A stretch of DNA of 64,000 nucleotides from Apostichopus japonicus. Its lineage: Eukaryota; Echinodermata; Holothuroidea; Aspidochirotida; Stichopodidae. A program made the position numbers and the translations under genes. The stretch covers positions 1,922,001 through 1,986,000 of the forward strand of contig NC_092568.1 in NCBI RefSeq assembly GCF_037975245.1, in the 5' to 3' direction. Below the pieces are notes generated by a model. That model had not been told where the DNA came from. It saw only the letters and a list, made by a program, of their open reading frames with translations, and made no database searches. This document shows positions 13,313 to 25,700 of the stretch, piece by piece; the first letter of the stretch is position 1, and each line of letters starts with the position of its first letter.

Positions 13313-16300
13313 TCATCTCTTTTTTGCACCGGGTTTTACTGAAGGATCTGATTTCCGCTTACGAGAAGATTCACCTGAGGAAAGAAAGATTGATATGAAT
13401 TGTAATTTAATTAATGCCAAACTCAGCGATAAATCTGAATGTATCGATGCTTATTGCACTCTTTTTATCAAAAAATATATATGAGCTCCTTTTTTAGCTA
13501 TACCTGAAAGGTTTGCAGTTTTCACCCTTGTTGACATCTACCAACTCCCTGCAATGTGAAGTCATAACTTTATTTACTGTAGTCACTCCTAACTATATTT
13601 AATGGGAGTGGAGTTGATGGGATGCCAGTGATCGCTGATCGGGTATTGAAAATGTTAAATTAGAGTGATAATACCAGTGGAGTAATAACTTCCTCACCCA
13701 CACTTAATGTCAAAAGTGTTAGAAAGACAATATTTGACAATTGGAGGGTCACAATATCGTCACTTGGAATTCATTCATAACCCCTGAGTTTTCGACATTT
13801 CTTAATAAGGTGATGGTGAGAAGAAAATGTATCCTAAAACCCACTGGATAGGCTCAAGTATTCGTGTTATTGTTGATAGTGTGGATACTTGAAAAGTCCA
13901 TACAAGTAATCAATGAAATTTCTAGAAGATCAACAACATCATTCTCACATAACTTTCAAAAAGCAAACAAACTTTCAAAGATCAACACAAACTTTATTCC
14001 TATGACAAATTATGAAAAAAGGCACTTCAAATTGTAGCATAAAGAGTGAGCTTTATTTTACACAGACATTCCATTGAAATTCCCCTCTCGCCAAATTGTT
14101 TACTTGACCATGTTTAGGATGGTAGTCATGCTTCATGAGCAAGAGAATGTTACCTAGTACCTACCTTTCTCTTCATTTAGATCCCACAGTGCATTCTTTA
14201 CGAACCTCTTTGCTGCACTTTTGTTTAGTCTAGCAGCTGTTAGTGAAAGAAAACATTGTGCGGTATTCGTTATTTTTTTATCTTTGTCACAATAATTAAG
14301 ACATTTAAATAATATTGTTCTTTTCACCCTCAGTTAAAAAGCCTTAGAAATAGCTTTCTACGGAGTCCACATGATTTTAACAACTGACAAATTAATGTTT
14401 CAAAATATGTCACTGAATTCAAGTCATCTGTGAAAATTAATCTTTGTAAAAATGGACACTTGTCTTTTGTAAATAATTTTCAGGTATACAAAGACTCAAA
14501 CATAACACTGGAACCAACATCCTAAGTATTTTAATTGCTTGTTTTACCTTGTTCTTTTTAAAGCTTCATGTATCCACTTCAGACCATTTCAGAAGTCAGA
14601 AATTTGGTTTAAAGCTGAATACTTGAAAACCAGATTTATACGAAACATTGCCTTTTATTCAGATCTTTCTATTTTTGTTGTACTTGACGATACCAACTTT
14701 CTGTCTGGTGTTTTTATTTAAATTGACATATTAAAGTTAAAAGCAACAGTGAATGAATCAGTATGAATACTAATTCTGCACACACCTTTCTGTCTATCTG
14801 TAATTTGTTTCATCTTCCTCATGTACTGCTGTATTCTTCCCTGTAAAATACAACAGAGAGAAAAATTTACTTTTTCATGTTGGTGTCTCGCAACACATAA
14901 TACACAACTGGGTAAAATAAATATACAACGTAAGTGCAAAGGGAAGTACTACAGGAGTCATTGTGTTTAACAAAGAAGCACAGATAAACTCTCTTGCAGT
15001 CACAGATAAACTCTCTTGCAATCATAACAACTCAACCAGAATGTTAACCTTAACATGTGTCTGACAAAGAAAGTAAACTTTAAGAAAAAAAAAGGAAAAA
15101 AATGCATAAAGGAAAGACAAATTTGAACTTACCAGCTCATGTTTTATTGGATGTTCTGTCAGATCAACTCCTTGGGTACAGAGATACACTGGAACAAAAG
15201 GAGAAGAAACTATATTCGAGAGCAGTAAGAGGATGGAGGGTCAAGGAACCTGGGGCAGCAGAAATAGCATGGCCTTTAAACTGGTACAATATGTGAAGTT
15301 TGAAGCAATATAGTACTAATTAGAGTGTCTCATAGGTGAGAAACAATACTTGTTTTTTTTTGTTTTTTTTACAGTGGTAGAAGTAAGTGAAGACAAGAGA
15401 ATTGTATCTTATTTGTTGGACTTAGCCAACTGCTTTTCAGGAAGTAATTGACTTGATGGAATCACAAAAAAAAACTGAAAGTAGTTGAGGGTCTTGCCTA
15501 TTCTATATCCAACACATTTAAGATGCAGTTTATTATTTAATAAATTTAACTATGAAGGTATCTATGCAACTTGCTACAATATATGAAAAACAGTATTGCC
15601 TCCAGTTAGTGAGATGATCAATATTAGCAGTTACTATTGATAGGGATTCTAGAATAATGGAACATCAAATGAAAATGAAAATCAACAATCTTGAAAGTAG
15701 TTGTAGAAAATAGAAAGCAGAAGAAAAAGATAGAGCTGTAATAGAGAACACAAGATGGGATGATAAAGATGCTTTTTTGTTTTACTTACACCACTTCTTG
15801 AAATGTCACAATTTTTTCCTGGAATAACTTATGGTAAGACAATATTACCATTACCAGAGGGAAGAAAATCTCTTGAAACCAATGTAAATTAACTTCATTA
15901 TATTTGTTAACTTTATGCACGGATTATGGTCAGAGAGCACAACCTGCACCAGGTTAAAGTGATGTAATGTCTTCAACACACTCTTAATGAGACAATTATG
16001 CTAATAGTAATGTACTTACTCCAGAACAATGAGTTGATTGCATACAAGGAAACTAACTCAGTCTTAGCCTTCTCCAATGATGTCATCTGAAATCATATAA
16101 AAGGATGAATGAGTCTCTGCTAAAAACACTATACATCATATAAGCAATAGATTTCACACAATAAAATTTCTTTCAACTGCAATTGGAGACTAAGCCTCAT
16201 TGCTAATCAGTAAGATTTTCTAGATATATTGATAACCTACAGTTTGAGAAAGCATAAAAAACTGAGCAAATGCTCTACCCAAAGAACGCTAGCCTAGGCA

Positions 16301-17308
16301 ACGATGCCAGAACAGGAGGGAATACTTCATGACAAGTGTCATGATACCGGTGCTGTGGCCGAGTGGATAAAGGTGGTGGCATTTGAAGCAATGAGGCTTA
16401 GCAATCGGGAGGTTTGGGGTTCTATTCCCAGCCGGGTCATAGTAAGGTGGGTTTTTCATCCAAGAGCAATCTACGGTTTTCCCATCTGAAATGACTTTCT
16501 AAATTGAAAAGATTCCAAATTTGAGTTAAATTGTTGAATTGGGAGCCACCTGATGTGTAAGTTGTAATCCATAAGCCCTTGCGGGTTCCTCCCACATTTG
16601 TGGTCGCTTAAGCGTCGTAAAAATAACTGCTGATTATTATGATTATTATTATTAATATTAAGTAGGCTATAGCAGGTATTTCAGCATTAGTATTACCCTT
16701 CTATTTCTGACCAGTACAATAAATGAACTATTGTATCCCAGTTTTTGGCATGTATATTTATGTTAGAGTCAACGATTATGTGTGGGTTAATAAAAGTTTT
16801 GGACTTATCAAACCCATAGGCCCACATTTTACATGCAGAACGATATTCACAAAAAGTTTTTGAACTGTTTTCATATGAACTATACACACAGTGCAATGCA
16901 CTCCACACTAGGCCCTAGGCCTATACAATCGTGTTGACACTGGAGCCACATGGCGTAATACAAATTTACAAGAGTGTCATGTGTGCGACCGACAGAATTT
17001 TATTCCAAAGTATTCAATATACCCTTTGGCTGGAATATTTCAGTAGTTCTGCCCACTTGCAACTTAATTGCAACTAGGCCCCTTAACTTACGTTAGGCCC
17101 AACCTAAGTTACCATCTTGTCTATATATGGTTTATCAGTTATTGTATACACTAAGCCTAGTTCCACGAAAAAGCACCTTTTCTTGTACGTCTGTTACCGA
17201 ACCATCGAGAATAGGTTTTAATGTTTTCTCAACGTCCGCTAAGGACTTCTTAAATCTTTCTAATGATGGCTGAATTTCTGATGGACATGCTTGACTATGG
17301 GCTGCCAT
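13313..17308 (-). CDS. C1D: C1D nuclear receptor corepressor / exosome cofactor (Rrp47-like)
   Basis: Sas10/C1D-family protein, the animal counterpart of yeast Rrp47/Lrp1. Known members bind RRP6 (EXOSC10) and MTR4 and help 3' processing of 5.8S rRNA and other nuclear RNAs. Coding exons in transcript order: 17308-17177, 16086-16020, 15188-15133, 14840-14786, 14236-14165, 13374-13313. They sum to 444 nt, 147 aa plus stop (human 141 aa), and all phases close. Landmarks: N-terminal helix EIQPSLERFKKSLADVEKTL; SLEKAKTELVSLYAINSLFW matching the human LEQAKVDLVSAYTLNSMFW; MYLCTQGVDLTEHPIKHEL; RIQQYMRKMKQITDRQK; AARLNKSAAKRFVKNALWDL; then a basic tail SSRKRKSDPSVKPGAKKR. The exons are so short (55-132 nt) that a plain ORF scan misses the gene. 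A SINE sits in intron 1. It is convergent with WDR74 and divergent from DCAF4. Confidence 0.93.
16349..16661 (+). mobile_element. tRNA-derived SINE (Leu/Ser-like head) in C1D intron 1
   Basis: The head is tRNA-like: GGTGCTGTGGCCGAGTGGAT with an A box (TGGCCGAGTGG, 16356-16366) and a B box (GGTTCTATTCC, 16418-16428). TGGCCGAGTGG is typical of tRNA-Leu/Ser. A tRNA-unrelated body of about 200 bases follows, and the 3' end is an ATT-rich simple repeat (about 16632-16661). It has no intact acceptor stem and so is not a tRNA gene. It lies antisense to C1D. Confidence 0.75.
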
Positions 17309-18690
17309 ATTGCAGTCTTGAACTTCTTGTCGGACAGAACATGGAGGTAAAACAGATGGACAGAATCACTACGCACCGTCCGATATGCTGTCACTTATTG
17401 CTACGGAAGCTTAGAAAGGATATTACACGACTTAAACACATAGTAAGATAAAGTTCTATGAGAAATAACTGTTTTGACGACTGAGTGTTAGATGAAAAAC
17501 AATATGAACTTTTAATTAACATATTTACCGCAGTTTTGCGCTTCTAATGTATATTGTCCAAATGGTTAAACGCCAATGATACGATATATGTCCTTTATTT
17601 GTTTCCGTACTTAAAGACCACTGGTTTTATACATCGAGGTAAATGAATCATTTAACTCGTTGGTTTTATATCCTTCATGCAATTCACACATACGATGTAA
17701 TGAAATGCGGCTTAGCGTAGTTGTCAATAATAAGTTTTTACGTGACTATTTGCGCGTACGTTTGATACGCAAGACATACATATACTATATAGAAGCAATG
17801 AAATCCGTCAGGGAGCAATTTCAACTCAACTCAAAATTTCAACTATTTTATCACAAACTTTCGTCCCTTTTTTGCTTTTATAGGAAAAACACCATTTCAT
17901 CTCAACGCTCCGACTATGCAAGTTTGCAAGTTTGAAATTTATACTCTTTTGCGACTTTCTCTTTATCATCATATGATGGATACAAAGTCGAACTTTAGAC
18001 CTTCAAACTGATTAATATCGACTTTTATCTCGGGGGTTTACAGGAGTTGTGGCATTTATGAAGAAAGATCCACATGGACTGTTGAAATAACATAGTTGAT
18101 TTGACTTTCATATTGACTTTTTCACTACATTTGCAGATCACGAAATTGGTTATCATGAAAGTGTAACTATATTGTATCGTCTAAGTATGTCTGCCTTCAT
18201 TTTCATTTTTATGCTGTTAATGCAATTGTTTTGCTTTATATTTATCTGTATGCATGAGCGATATAGGATACATGTACACCCCCCCCCCCTCCCCATAATC
18301 CCTATTCAACCCCACAAACAGCTAGAAAAAAAGTAATTATTAGCACAACCTTTCGTGTAGACCTAAGTTATAGCCTAAATGTGCCTCGGAATGCACGATA
18401 TTACGTCTACACTTTTCACTTTCCTGTGGAAATCTCCATACCCCCACCTTTCCCCTCCTACGTGGGAGTCAGCTTCAATGATCCCTGAGCCACACCCAGC
18501 CCTCCTTCTTAAATCCACGGATCCTCCCCTGATTCGTGAAGCACACCTCAGTCGTAAAAGTTGAGTATGAATTCTTTGATCAGGGGAAACTGTAATGACT
18601 GCAATATAAGTTTGGTGCAACCTAAAAACAGCTGGCCACAAAACTTCATTACATGTATTTTTGTGGAGCAGGCACGGAACAAATGCATTT

Positions 18691-18745
18691 TTCCGGAAGT
18701 TTTACCCGCGAGTGATGTACGTTAACTGATTCGTATAGCATATTA
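18691..18745 (+). promoter_or_regulatory. Candidate DCAF4 promoter and noncoding first exon
   Basis: CCGGAAGT, an ETS-family site usual in housekeeping promoters, lies at 18693-18700. About 45 bases on, TATTA|GTAAGTC is a strong donor (GT at 18746). The DCAF4 start codon lies two bases after an acceptor (ATACTTAG, 19716-19723), so an upstream noncoding exon is required. This one fits but the link is inferred. A tiny uORF (ATG TAC GTT AAC TGA) begins near 18714. Confidence 0.4.
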
Positions 18746-18974
18746 GTAAGTCTTACCGCAGACTGCTTTTAATTTATTAAAAATACCTATTTCATCTATA
18801 TTAGTTCAGAAATCACGGATAACATGCCCCAAGGCCAAGGATGATGAACGTACGTTAGGTGTTTGGCCTAGGACTCTGTTGAGTTATCACAATGATGCTG
18901 GCCTAGGTTACTAATAGTAATACTACATATTCTGTTCATGTAAAACATTCTGCGTAAAGTAGTATTGGCCTAAC

Positions 18975-19110
18975 TTTAGAATCCGTACCATATGAATGGG
19001 AAAGCTTACTTCGAATCGGCAAAATAAGGTTAGGGGTTAGGAATTAGGGTTAGGAAGTAGGGAATATGGTTAGGGGTTAGGAAGTAGGGTCGATTGGTAC
19101 GGATTCTAAA
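18975..19110 (-). repeat. Minisatellite bracketed by inverted ends, copy 2
   Basis: Inverted copy of the element at 3467-3621, with the same TTTAGAATCCGTA ends. The array here reads GGTTAGGGGTTAGGAAGTAGG in variant units. The number and order of internal units differ from copy 1 while ends and flanks are conserved, as expected for a mobile element whose internal array turns over. It lies between C1D and DCAF4. Confidence 0.7.
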
Positions 19111-19725
19111 TTAGTACCGTAGTATTAAAGGTACTGTAAGGCCAGTTTCACCCCTAATAACGTAAAAGTGTTAATGTTTTACAAAATTTAGCTCATTGAG
19201 CTCTGTAGGTAATGATTGTATTAATGGGTTTACTCAGAATTCATTTTCAGTAACCTTTTTTGTTCATGATTGATGTGCCTGCATCGTATGGTTGGGAGGG
19301 GCAAAGATGGAGGGAGAAGGAGGAGAAGCACCATCTCACTGCCCTCCTTTCTCTTGTACTTGCAAGTTCTATATTTGCAGAGATTACAGAGCTCTATTGA
19401 GTCACAAAATGATGTGTGACATGACAACCTCCACATGAAACCATTTAAACATAATGTTCTCTGTTCAATGCAGATGAAGAATCAAAGCAGTCGATGCATT
19501 GTGATTTACCAATTAGTACATCATCAATATTTCCAACAACTCTGCATCACTACAGAACACATGTCCTCTTAAATCCTTGAATTGCACACATGAATGTCTT
19601 CAAATTCAGTTACAGTTCATGTTTATATGTTGACAATTGATCATTTTCCCAAGTACTCAAAGAATGCAAAAACTACATAATTTAAGAGTTCATATGTTAA
19701 TTTTCATTTATCTGGATACTTAGAT

Positions 19726-22700
19726 ATGTCAGGAGCAGATGAAGACGAGAACCCAAAGCAGAATCTAACCTCAAAGAAAAAGAAGAGGAAGAAGCATAAA
19801 CACCATGACTTTCATGAAAAGAATCCATTTCAGTCAGGTTCATCGAGAGGAACTTCATGGAGAGGAACTTCATGGAGAGGAACTTCATCAGTATCCCAGG
19901 AAACTCAACCACCTTCAGCTCCATCTTTGGATTCAGGATGCAATCCCAAAAGCTTTAATCTGAGTTGTACTCCAGATGCATCATTTTCTGAAGAAAATAT
20001 GTCTTTCAAGGCAGTATCTTCCTCATCAGGTAGTAAACAGGATCATCAGGAAGGGTCTGCTTCATCATCAGAATATTTTATAGAAAAGCAGAGATGGAGA
20101 CCGGGAAACTGGAGGGAGAAATACAAAGGGTCATCTAAAGAGAGTAACATTTACAAAGGGAAACTACACAAGAAGAATAAGGGCTTCGCTGAAAAAAGTC
20201 AAAACATTTTACCAAATGAAAAAAGTCAGTTACCCAATATTGACAAATTTGTACAGAAAGGTAAAAAATTACAAGAAAGGAGATGCTATAGCGATGAAGG
20301 ACATGTCAACAAAATATCAAATTTAAGGGAAAACAAATTACATAAAAGAAAAAGGACTTTGCCAGAAGGAGTCAGTACTAGGTCCCCTACAAGTAATTTG
20401 GAAAGCAATTGTTCTAAAAATGTATCAGTGGAAGTAGCATTTGGAAACAGATTGAAGAGACAGGATGGATCACAGAGGGCTGTGCCACAAAGTAGTGCTA
20501 CAACACAAAATATAAACCTCAATGTTTTTAGAAAGGAGCCTTCCACGACAAGTAAAGATGGTTCCGCAAATCACTCTACTAAGGTGAAAAAGGTGAGCTG
20601 CTATATTTCAAGTTTATAGAGTCCATTAAACGACTCATAACGTACAATGTAAATATGCCTTACAAGTGTAAATTTGACCAGTGCTAATGAAATGCTATCG
20701 TGGAAGATACATAGTATTCACTTTGCTGCTTCTCATGTATGTTGCTGTTCTGACACACGGTGATGATATTTGGATAATTTTAGTAGAAATATTGAAATTT
20801 GTTTGATATATCAGTTAATATTTCTTGAAAATCATGACATACCAATATATGAATGTGGCTTCTCTCTTTGTTTCTAGATTCCAGGGTTCTACTACGACAA
20901 GGAGAAGAAGAGATACTTCAAAATTTTACCCGGCCATATCGCTGAAAGCAGCTGGATCACGACAGAGACGATCAAGGAGAAAGAGACAGAAGAGAAGAGA
21001 AGGAATCTCATGAAACAACAAAATCCTCCAAAAGTTTGTATAAATTATGATGTTTAGATATTCAGCTGAGAAATGTGAACATTAAACTATGTGAACTTTG
21101 CTTTGCCTTTAAGTTTACAGCTAACATTAAAGCTTTTGCAATAAACAACCAATCTCATGACTAAGAAAACCTACTTGATTAGTTGTTTTGGTTTTACTAA
21201 TGTGGACTACATGTACCATATATAGTAATATCTAGAATTGACTGATTTTATTGTAGCATGGTCACCTGGTTTAACTCAATACCGAAATCACCCATGTAGG
21301 TAGATATATAGTCTATTGTCATATGACACGTTTGGGTTATACACACTGTAAATTTAAAAGGTGAGAATGGATACCTGAGAAATATGACCTCATTGTTCCT
21401 CTCTTGTCCCGTTCCACAGGTTTTAAATGGAAGATCTTTGTCAGCTGTGCATATTCTGCATTCAATGCAGGAGGGAGTCTGGAATCACAATCAATATACA
21501 AGGTACCAAATTGGGTCTTATAGTGAAACAAATAGACCATAAAACACCCTGGTTGTTGGTTTATATATATGCCTCAAAATGTACCTTTCAACACCTAAAT
21601 ATTATATTTTCCGGGGAGAGGGGGGGGGGGCCAAGGATGTCCGGAGACCCTGTGCATGGCAAGTAGGCTTCAATGACCCCAGGACTACACCATATCTCCT
21701 ATAAGAAACTGGACCCACCCTTGCATACCAGTACTGGTTGAGATGATTTGAGGTAATGCTGTTGTCCATATTAGTGATGCAACAGACAATGAAATAATGG
21801 ATGTCTGTCAATTTTGATTCTGAATGTTTTTTCTTTGGTCAAGGTATTCTACCGAATGCAGAGTTCAAGCCATGAATGTTACTCCTGAAAGTGTCTACGA
21901 ACCTTCTACAGAGTTGCAAATAGCTGGAATCAACCCTGTTATCCAGTTTGTAGAGGTATGATGTCTCATTAGGTCATGATGCTGTAAATATCATTTGTAG
22001 TAATCAACTGCATTTCTTTCTTCATATTTCTGAAAGTGCAAATAAATTTCTCTCTGTTGTTAAGAGTTCTCTTTGATATGCATTTAATTTGTACCAGATT
22101 AATATCTGAAGCTAGTGAGTGATTGAAAGTAACTTTGGTAAAACGAAGAAACATATAATGATATTCTAAATAAGAGCAATTAATTAAATTATATCATGCT
22201 TTTTAAAATCAGTCGTTTAGAATTTATTTATTTTCTACCGTCAAATGTTTGTGCTCACATTTTTTCTATTTTCATTCTACAGTTGGACATGTCAATGTCA
22301 AAGGTCATGGTGGTGCTAGGTTCAGAACAAGTTAGCAGGTACATAAAAATTTGAATTAGATTTAAATCATTTATGCCAATATTTATCACTGTTCTCTTTT
22401 GGTTTGGGATGCCCAGTTTAATCCTGAAACTGAGATATGTGATTAAAATTACACCAAAATATGTTATGCTAGTTCTGTATACTTAATGCACTGCCAAACA
22501 TTGCTTGTGACTGAATATTAGGATGTGATTGTGAATACTGCCCTCTATTTGACCAGAGGTTGAAGTTCCCCAAACCTTTGTTGGTGGGAACAAACAAGTC
22601 AAGATCTGCAATAAAGAACACATAGTACCACAGATGGTGTCTTAGACTATTCTTTGAATTTCACCTTTTACATTAAATTCTTAAGTATCACATGCTACTC

Positions 22701-25700
22701 CATTGTATGTTGTGGAAGACTGTCCCATTCTCTGTTAAAAGCTGCAGGTTGCATATCTTAGGCTCTCTGCTATTTAAAGTTTACCTGTATCTTTACTAGC
22801 AAGCAGAACAGCTATTCTTCATTCAAAGTCAAACACAACACATGAATTTCACTTCATTGATTTATTCTTTTTCTTTCTTCTTAGAATAATTCTAGGCTCT
22901 ATATCCAAAGATCATGGTGCAAAAAAGGAGTTACTTCTACAAGAATGGCAAGATGTTTACATTAGAAACAGTACAAGTAGTCAGGTAATCTTTTCCATAA
23001 AGCAATAAGACAAGATGTAATCTGCCAGTTGAAATTGATTGTGAGTAAAAAGTATAAGTTGAATTTGCAGTTTGTTTTGGACCTGTAATTTTTTTAATAT
23101 TTTTTAATTACAGCAGTAGCCTCTTTAGCCCCAAAAGACTTTTATAGAGACAGTGGGAAGTGGAGCCCTTTTATCTATAACCATGTGATCAAAATAGTTT
23201 ATACATTGTGAAGAGCCATCACAGAGAAGGGGTGGATGTACCTTCTTGCAAGGTTCTGTTGAATCGCAATTTACTATAAATGTACCATGGTATAGTAATC
23301 AGAAGATATCCAGAAGATAAAACAAGCCAAGTTTTGTATCAAATAAAGTTAAACTTCAAATTTCCCAATTTGCTTTTTTGAAGGAAAATATGTTGGAGGT
23401 CATCATTATAGTTTGATTAATAACAATCTTATTTTTAGAAATACTAATTCGGTCCAAGAAAATTGCCAATCAAATGAAAAAGCTCCTTTAATGTGAATAT
23501 GTTCATTTTCAAATATACCTCTCAACTCTGGAATGTGAAATTTGTTTCATTTGCAGATCAGCAGTGCGAAACTCATCAACATCGAACAACAAGATTCTTC
23601 GTTGCCAGGGAATCTTTATGTGTTGTATCCTTTATGACAATCATGTCTTTATTAATGTAACTGAAAGCAATTTCAAACCATGGTCTTAAACATTATTTTG
23701 ACAAAAAACAGTTTCTATCAAGAGATTATATGATATAGTCAATATTTGCAACCAGTAGCGAATACTACACAAGTATCCATAATGATATATCAGTAGAAAA
23801 CTCTGCTAATATTGAAACAAAACAAATGAAACAATCATATCAGTGGAGAATTTTAATATTTTTTGGGTGATTATTCAGAGCATCATGAAATATGATTTCT
23901 CTACTTCTGCTTCTGTCCTCCACCAACACTGAAGAGGTTTTTCTTTTTCTTAACAATGTGAAACTTAAACTGAAGAGCAGAATATTATTCATATTTTTTA
24001 TATTATGATAATATCTCAATATCTTACCCCTAACTCGAGATATGGTTGATACATGAATCCTATGTTGACTGGCTAAACCTTCAACTACTCCAGGAAGTTG
24101 GGTCACAGTAGGGAGTCTTTGATGTCAACTGGGGATTTGATAGTGAAAGTTTCTGAGAGAGAAATCAGAAGCTATAATGCCTTTAAATAAATTTATATAT
24201 TTTTGATGATCAAAACATGTTATAGAGCTTAAACAAGGGCACATGGGACTTAGAATAACTTAAATCTAGTTTGCGTCCCAAATACTGAATAACTAATCGT
24301 AAATACTTGATTATTTCCTTTATATCAGTGATGTCTAGATTCTCATGGACTGGTGACTACAGCAATGCGGTCCAATTGGTGAAGTGTCCATCTGAAAAAG
24401 GTAAAGAATCATTGTGCACTTTATTTTGGTAACATGTTTCGCGGTGGGTGAGGATAATGATTTTTGGTGTAAATTTACACCAATTTGCTATAATTATTGC
24501 TGTAAGAAGAGACAGGTGTTACCATCGTTTGCTCATTTAGAAATTAATATATTGGCAGTAGATACTGATACTCTCCTTGGAATGTTTACAGATCCGGTGA
24601 GCTACGTCGGTTACCGTTTTGAGAGCCCTGGGGAGGTTATCAGCAGCTGCTCGTGGAGTTCTAATCCGAGGTTCCCAGCGCATCTCTGTATTGGTGAGAA
24701 AGTCAGTCTAGCCCTCAAGGACTGTTTCCTTTCTCTTGATTAAGATAATGCCTTGAAAAAATTTCAATTTATCTGTTGTTTATGAAGTTGTAGTTAATTT
24801 TGATTACTGCTGTAGGCATTGGGAATGAAACAAAAACTGAAGGAAGAAGTAAATCCAAATATGGTGATATTTTATCATGTTCCTCTTTTATTTAGAAAAG
24901 TCAGCATGTTAAGTGGAAGATTGCTAAGTCTAGTAATGTTTAGCTTTTAGTTTCAACTTTCAACTGGTCATTACAAACTGATTTTTAAGAAAAATTCCTC
25001 CACAGTTATAGAAACACTCCATTCTGGGCACATATCTATATTTACTGATGACTTCAGAGATTTACACTCGAATGTAACAAAACTGTTTGGCTGTTAGCAA
25101 TTCAATTTCGTTTTCTTCACACTTGAGCTGTATTGATGAATATGTTTGTACCTACCCTTCAAAATAAATTACAGTAGGTAGCTTTGTTTAATATCTTCTC
25201 TTTCTAGGATTTAGCAAAGAGGCTGAAATTATTGAGATTCTTTCAAATAGCCGGCAAAGATTAGACACTGAAAAGAAAGAAGTCTTATCTCAAGTCTTTG
25301 CCAAAGAGGTAAGTAAACTTGACATTGTCATTACAAGATTGAAATTTTCATTACTTGTCATTACAAGAGGTGCAATATGCAAACTTGTCATTGATCTAGG
25401 AAGGTCTTAAAGTAGTTTTAAGCAGGCATGAGCTTTTTCCGCAAATTCGCGTAATATCCGTGATTTCTTTTCTACCTCCAAGATTTACACCTCTCAATTT
25501 CCGTGAATTTCTAACAACAGCGTTGTATCATTCGATCCATCGTTCGCATGTTTTTCATTACCTATGGATATCCCACCTGCAGGGGGACAAAATCTTTTAT
25601 CCTAACACTCTGTAACATACGCAAACTGGAGCCTCTACCACAATTTTTGCAAAGTTCAGTTTTTGTTTTGAAGCCATATAATTTTCTTGCTATATCCTCT

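Larger units (their letters stand above)
17309..19723. other. C1D-DCAF4 divergent intergenic region
   Basis: Shared upstream region of two divergently transcribed genes, about 2.4 kb between start codons. It contains the second bracketed minisatellite (18975-19110), a C-run at about 18282, and a candidate DCAF4 first exon near 18700-18745. Short open frames at 17660-17935 and 18375-18641 show no recognisable domain. The region just upstream of 17308 should hold the C1D promoter; no TATA box is evident. Confidence 0.5.

Noticed and set aside
16349-16440. tRNA gene
   Set aside because: A and B boxes are present but the acceptor stem does not close and a SINE body with an ATT tail follows.
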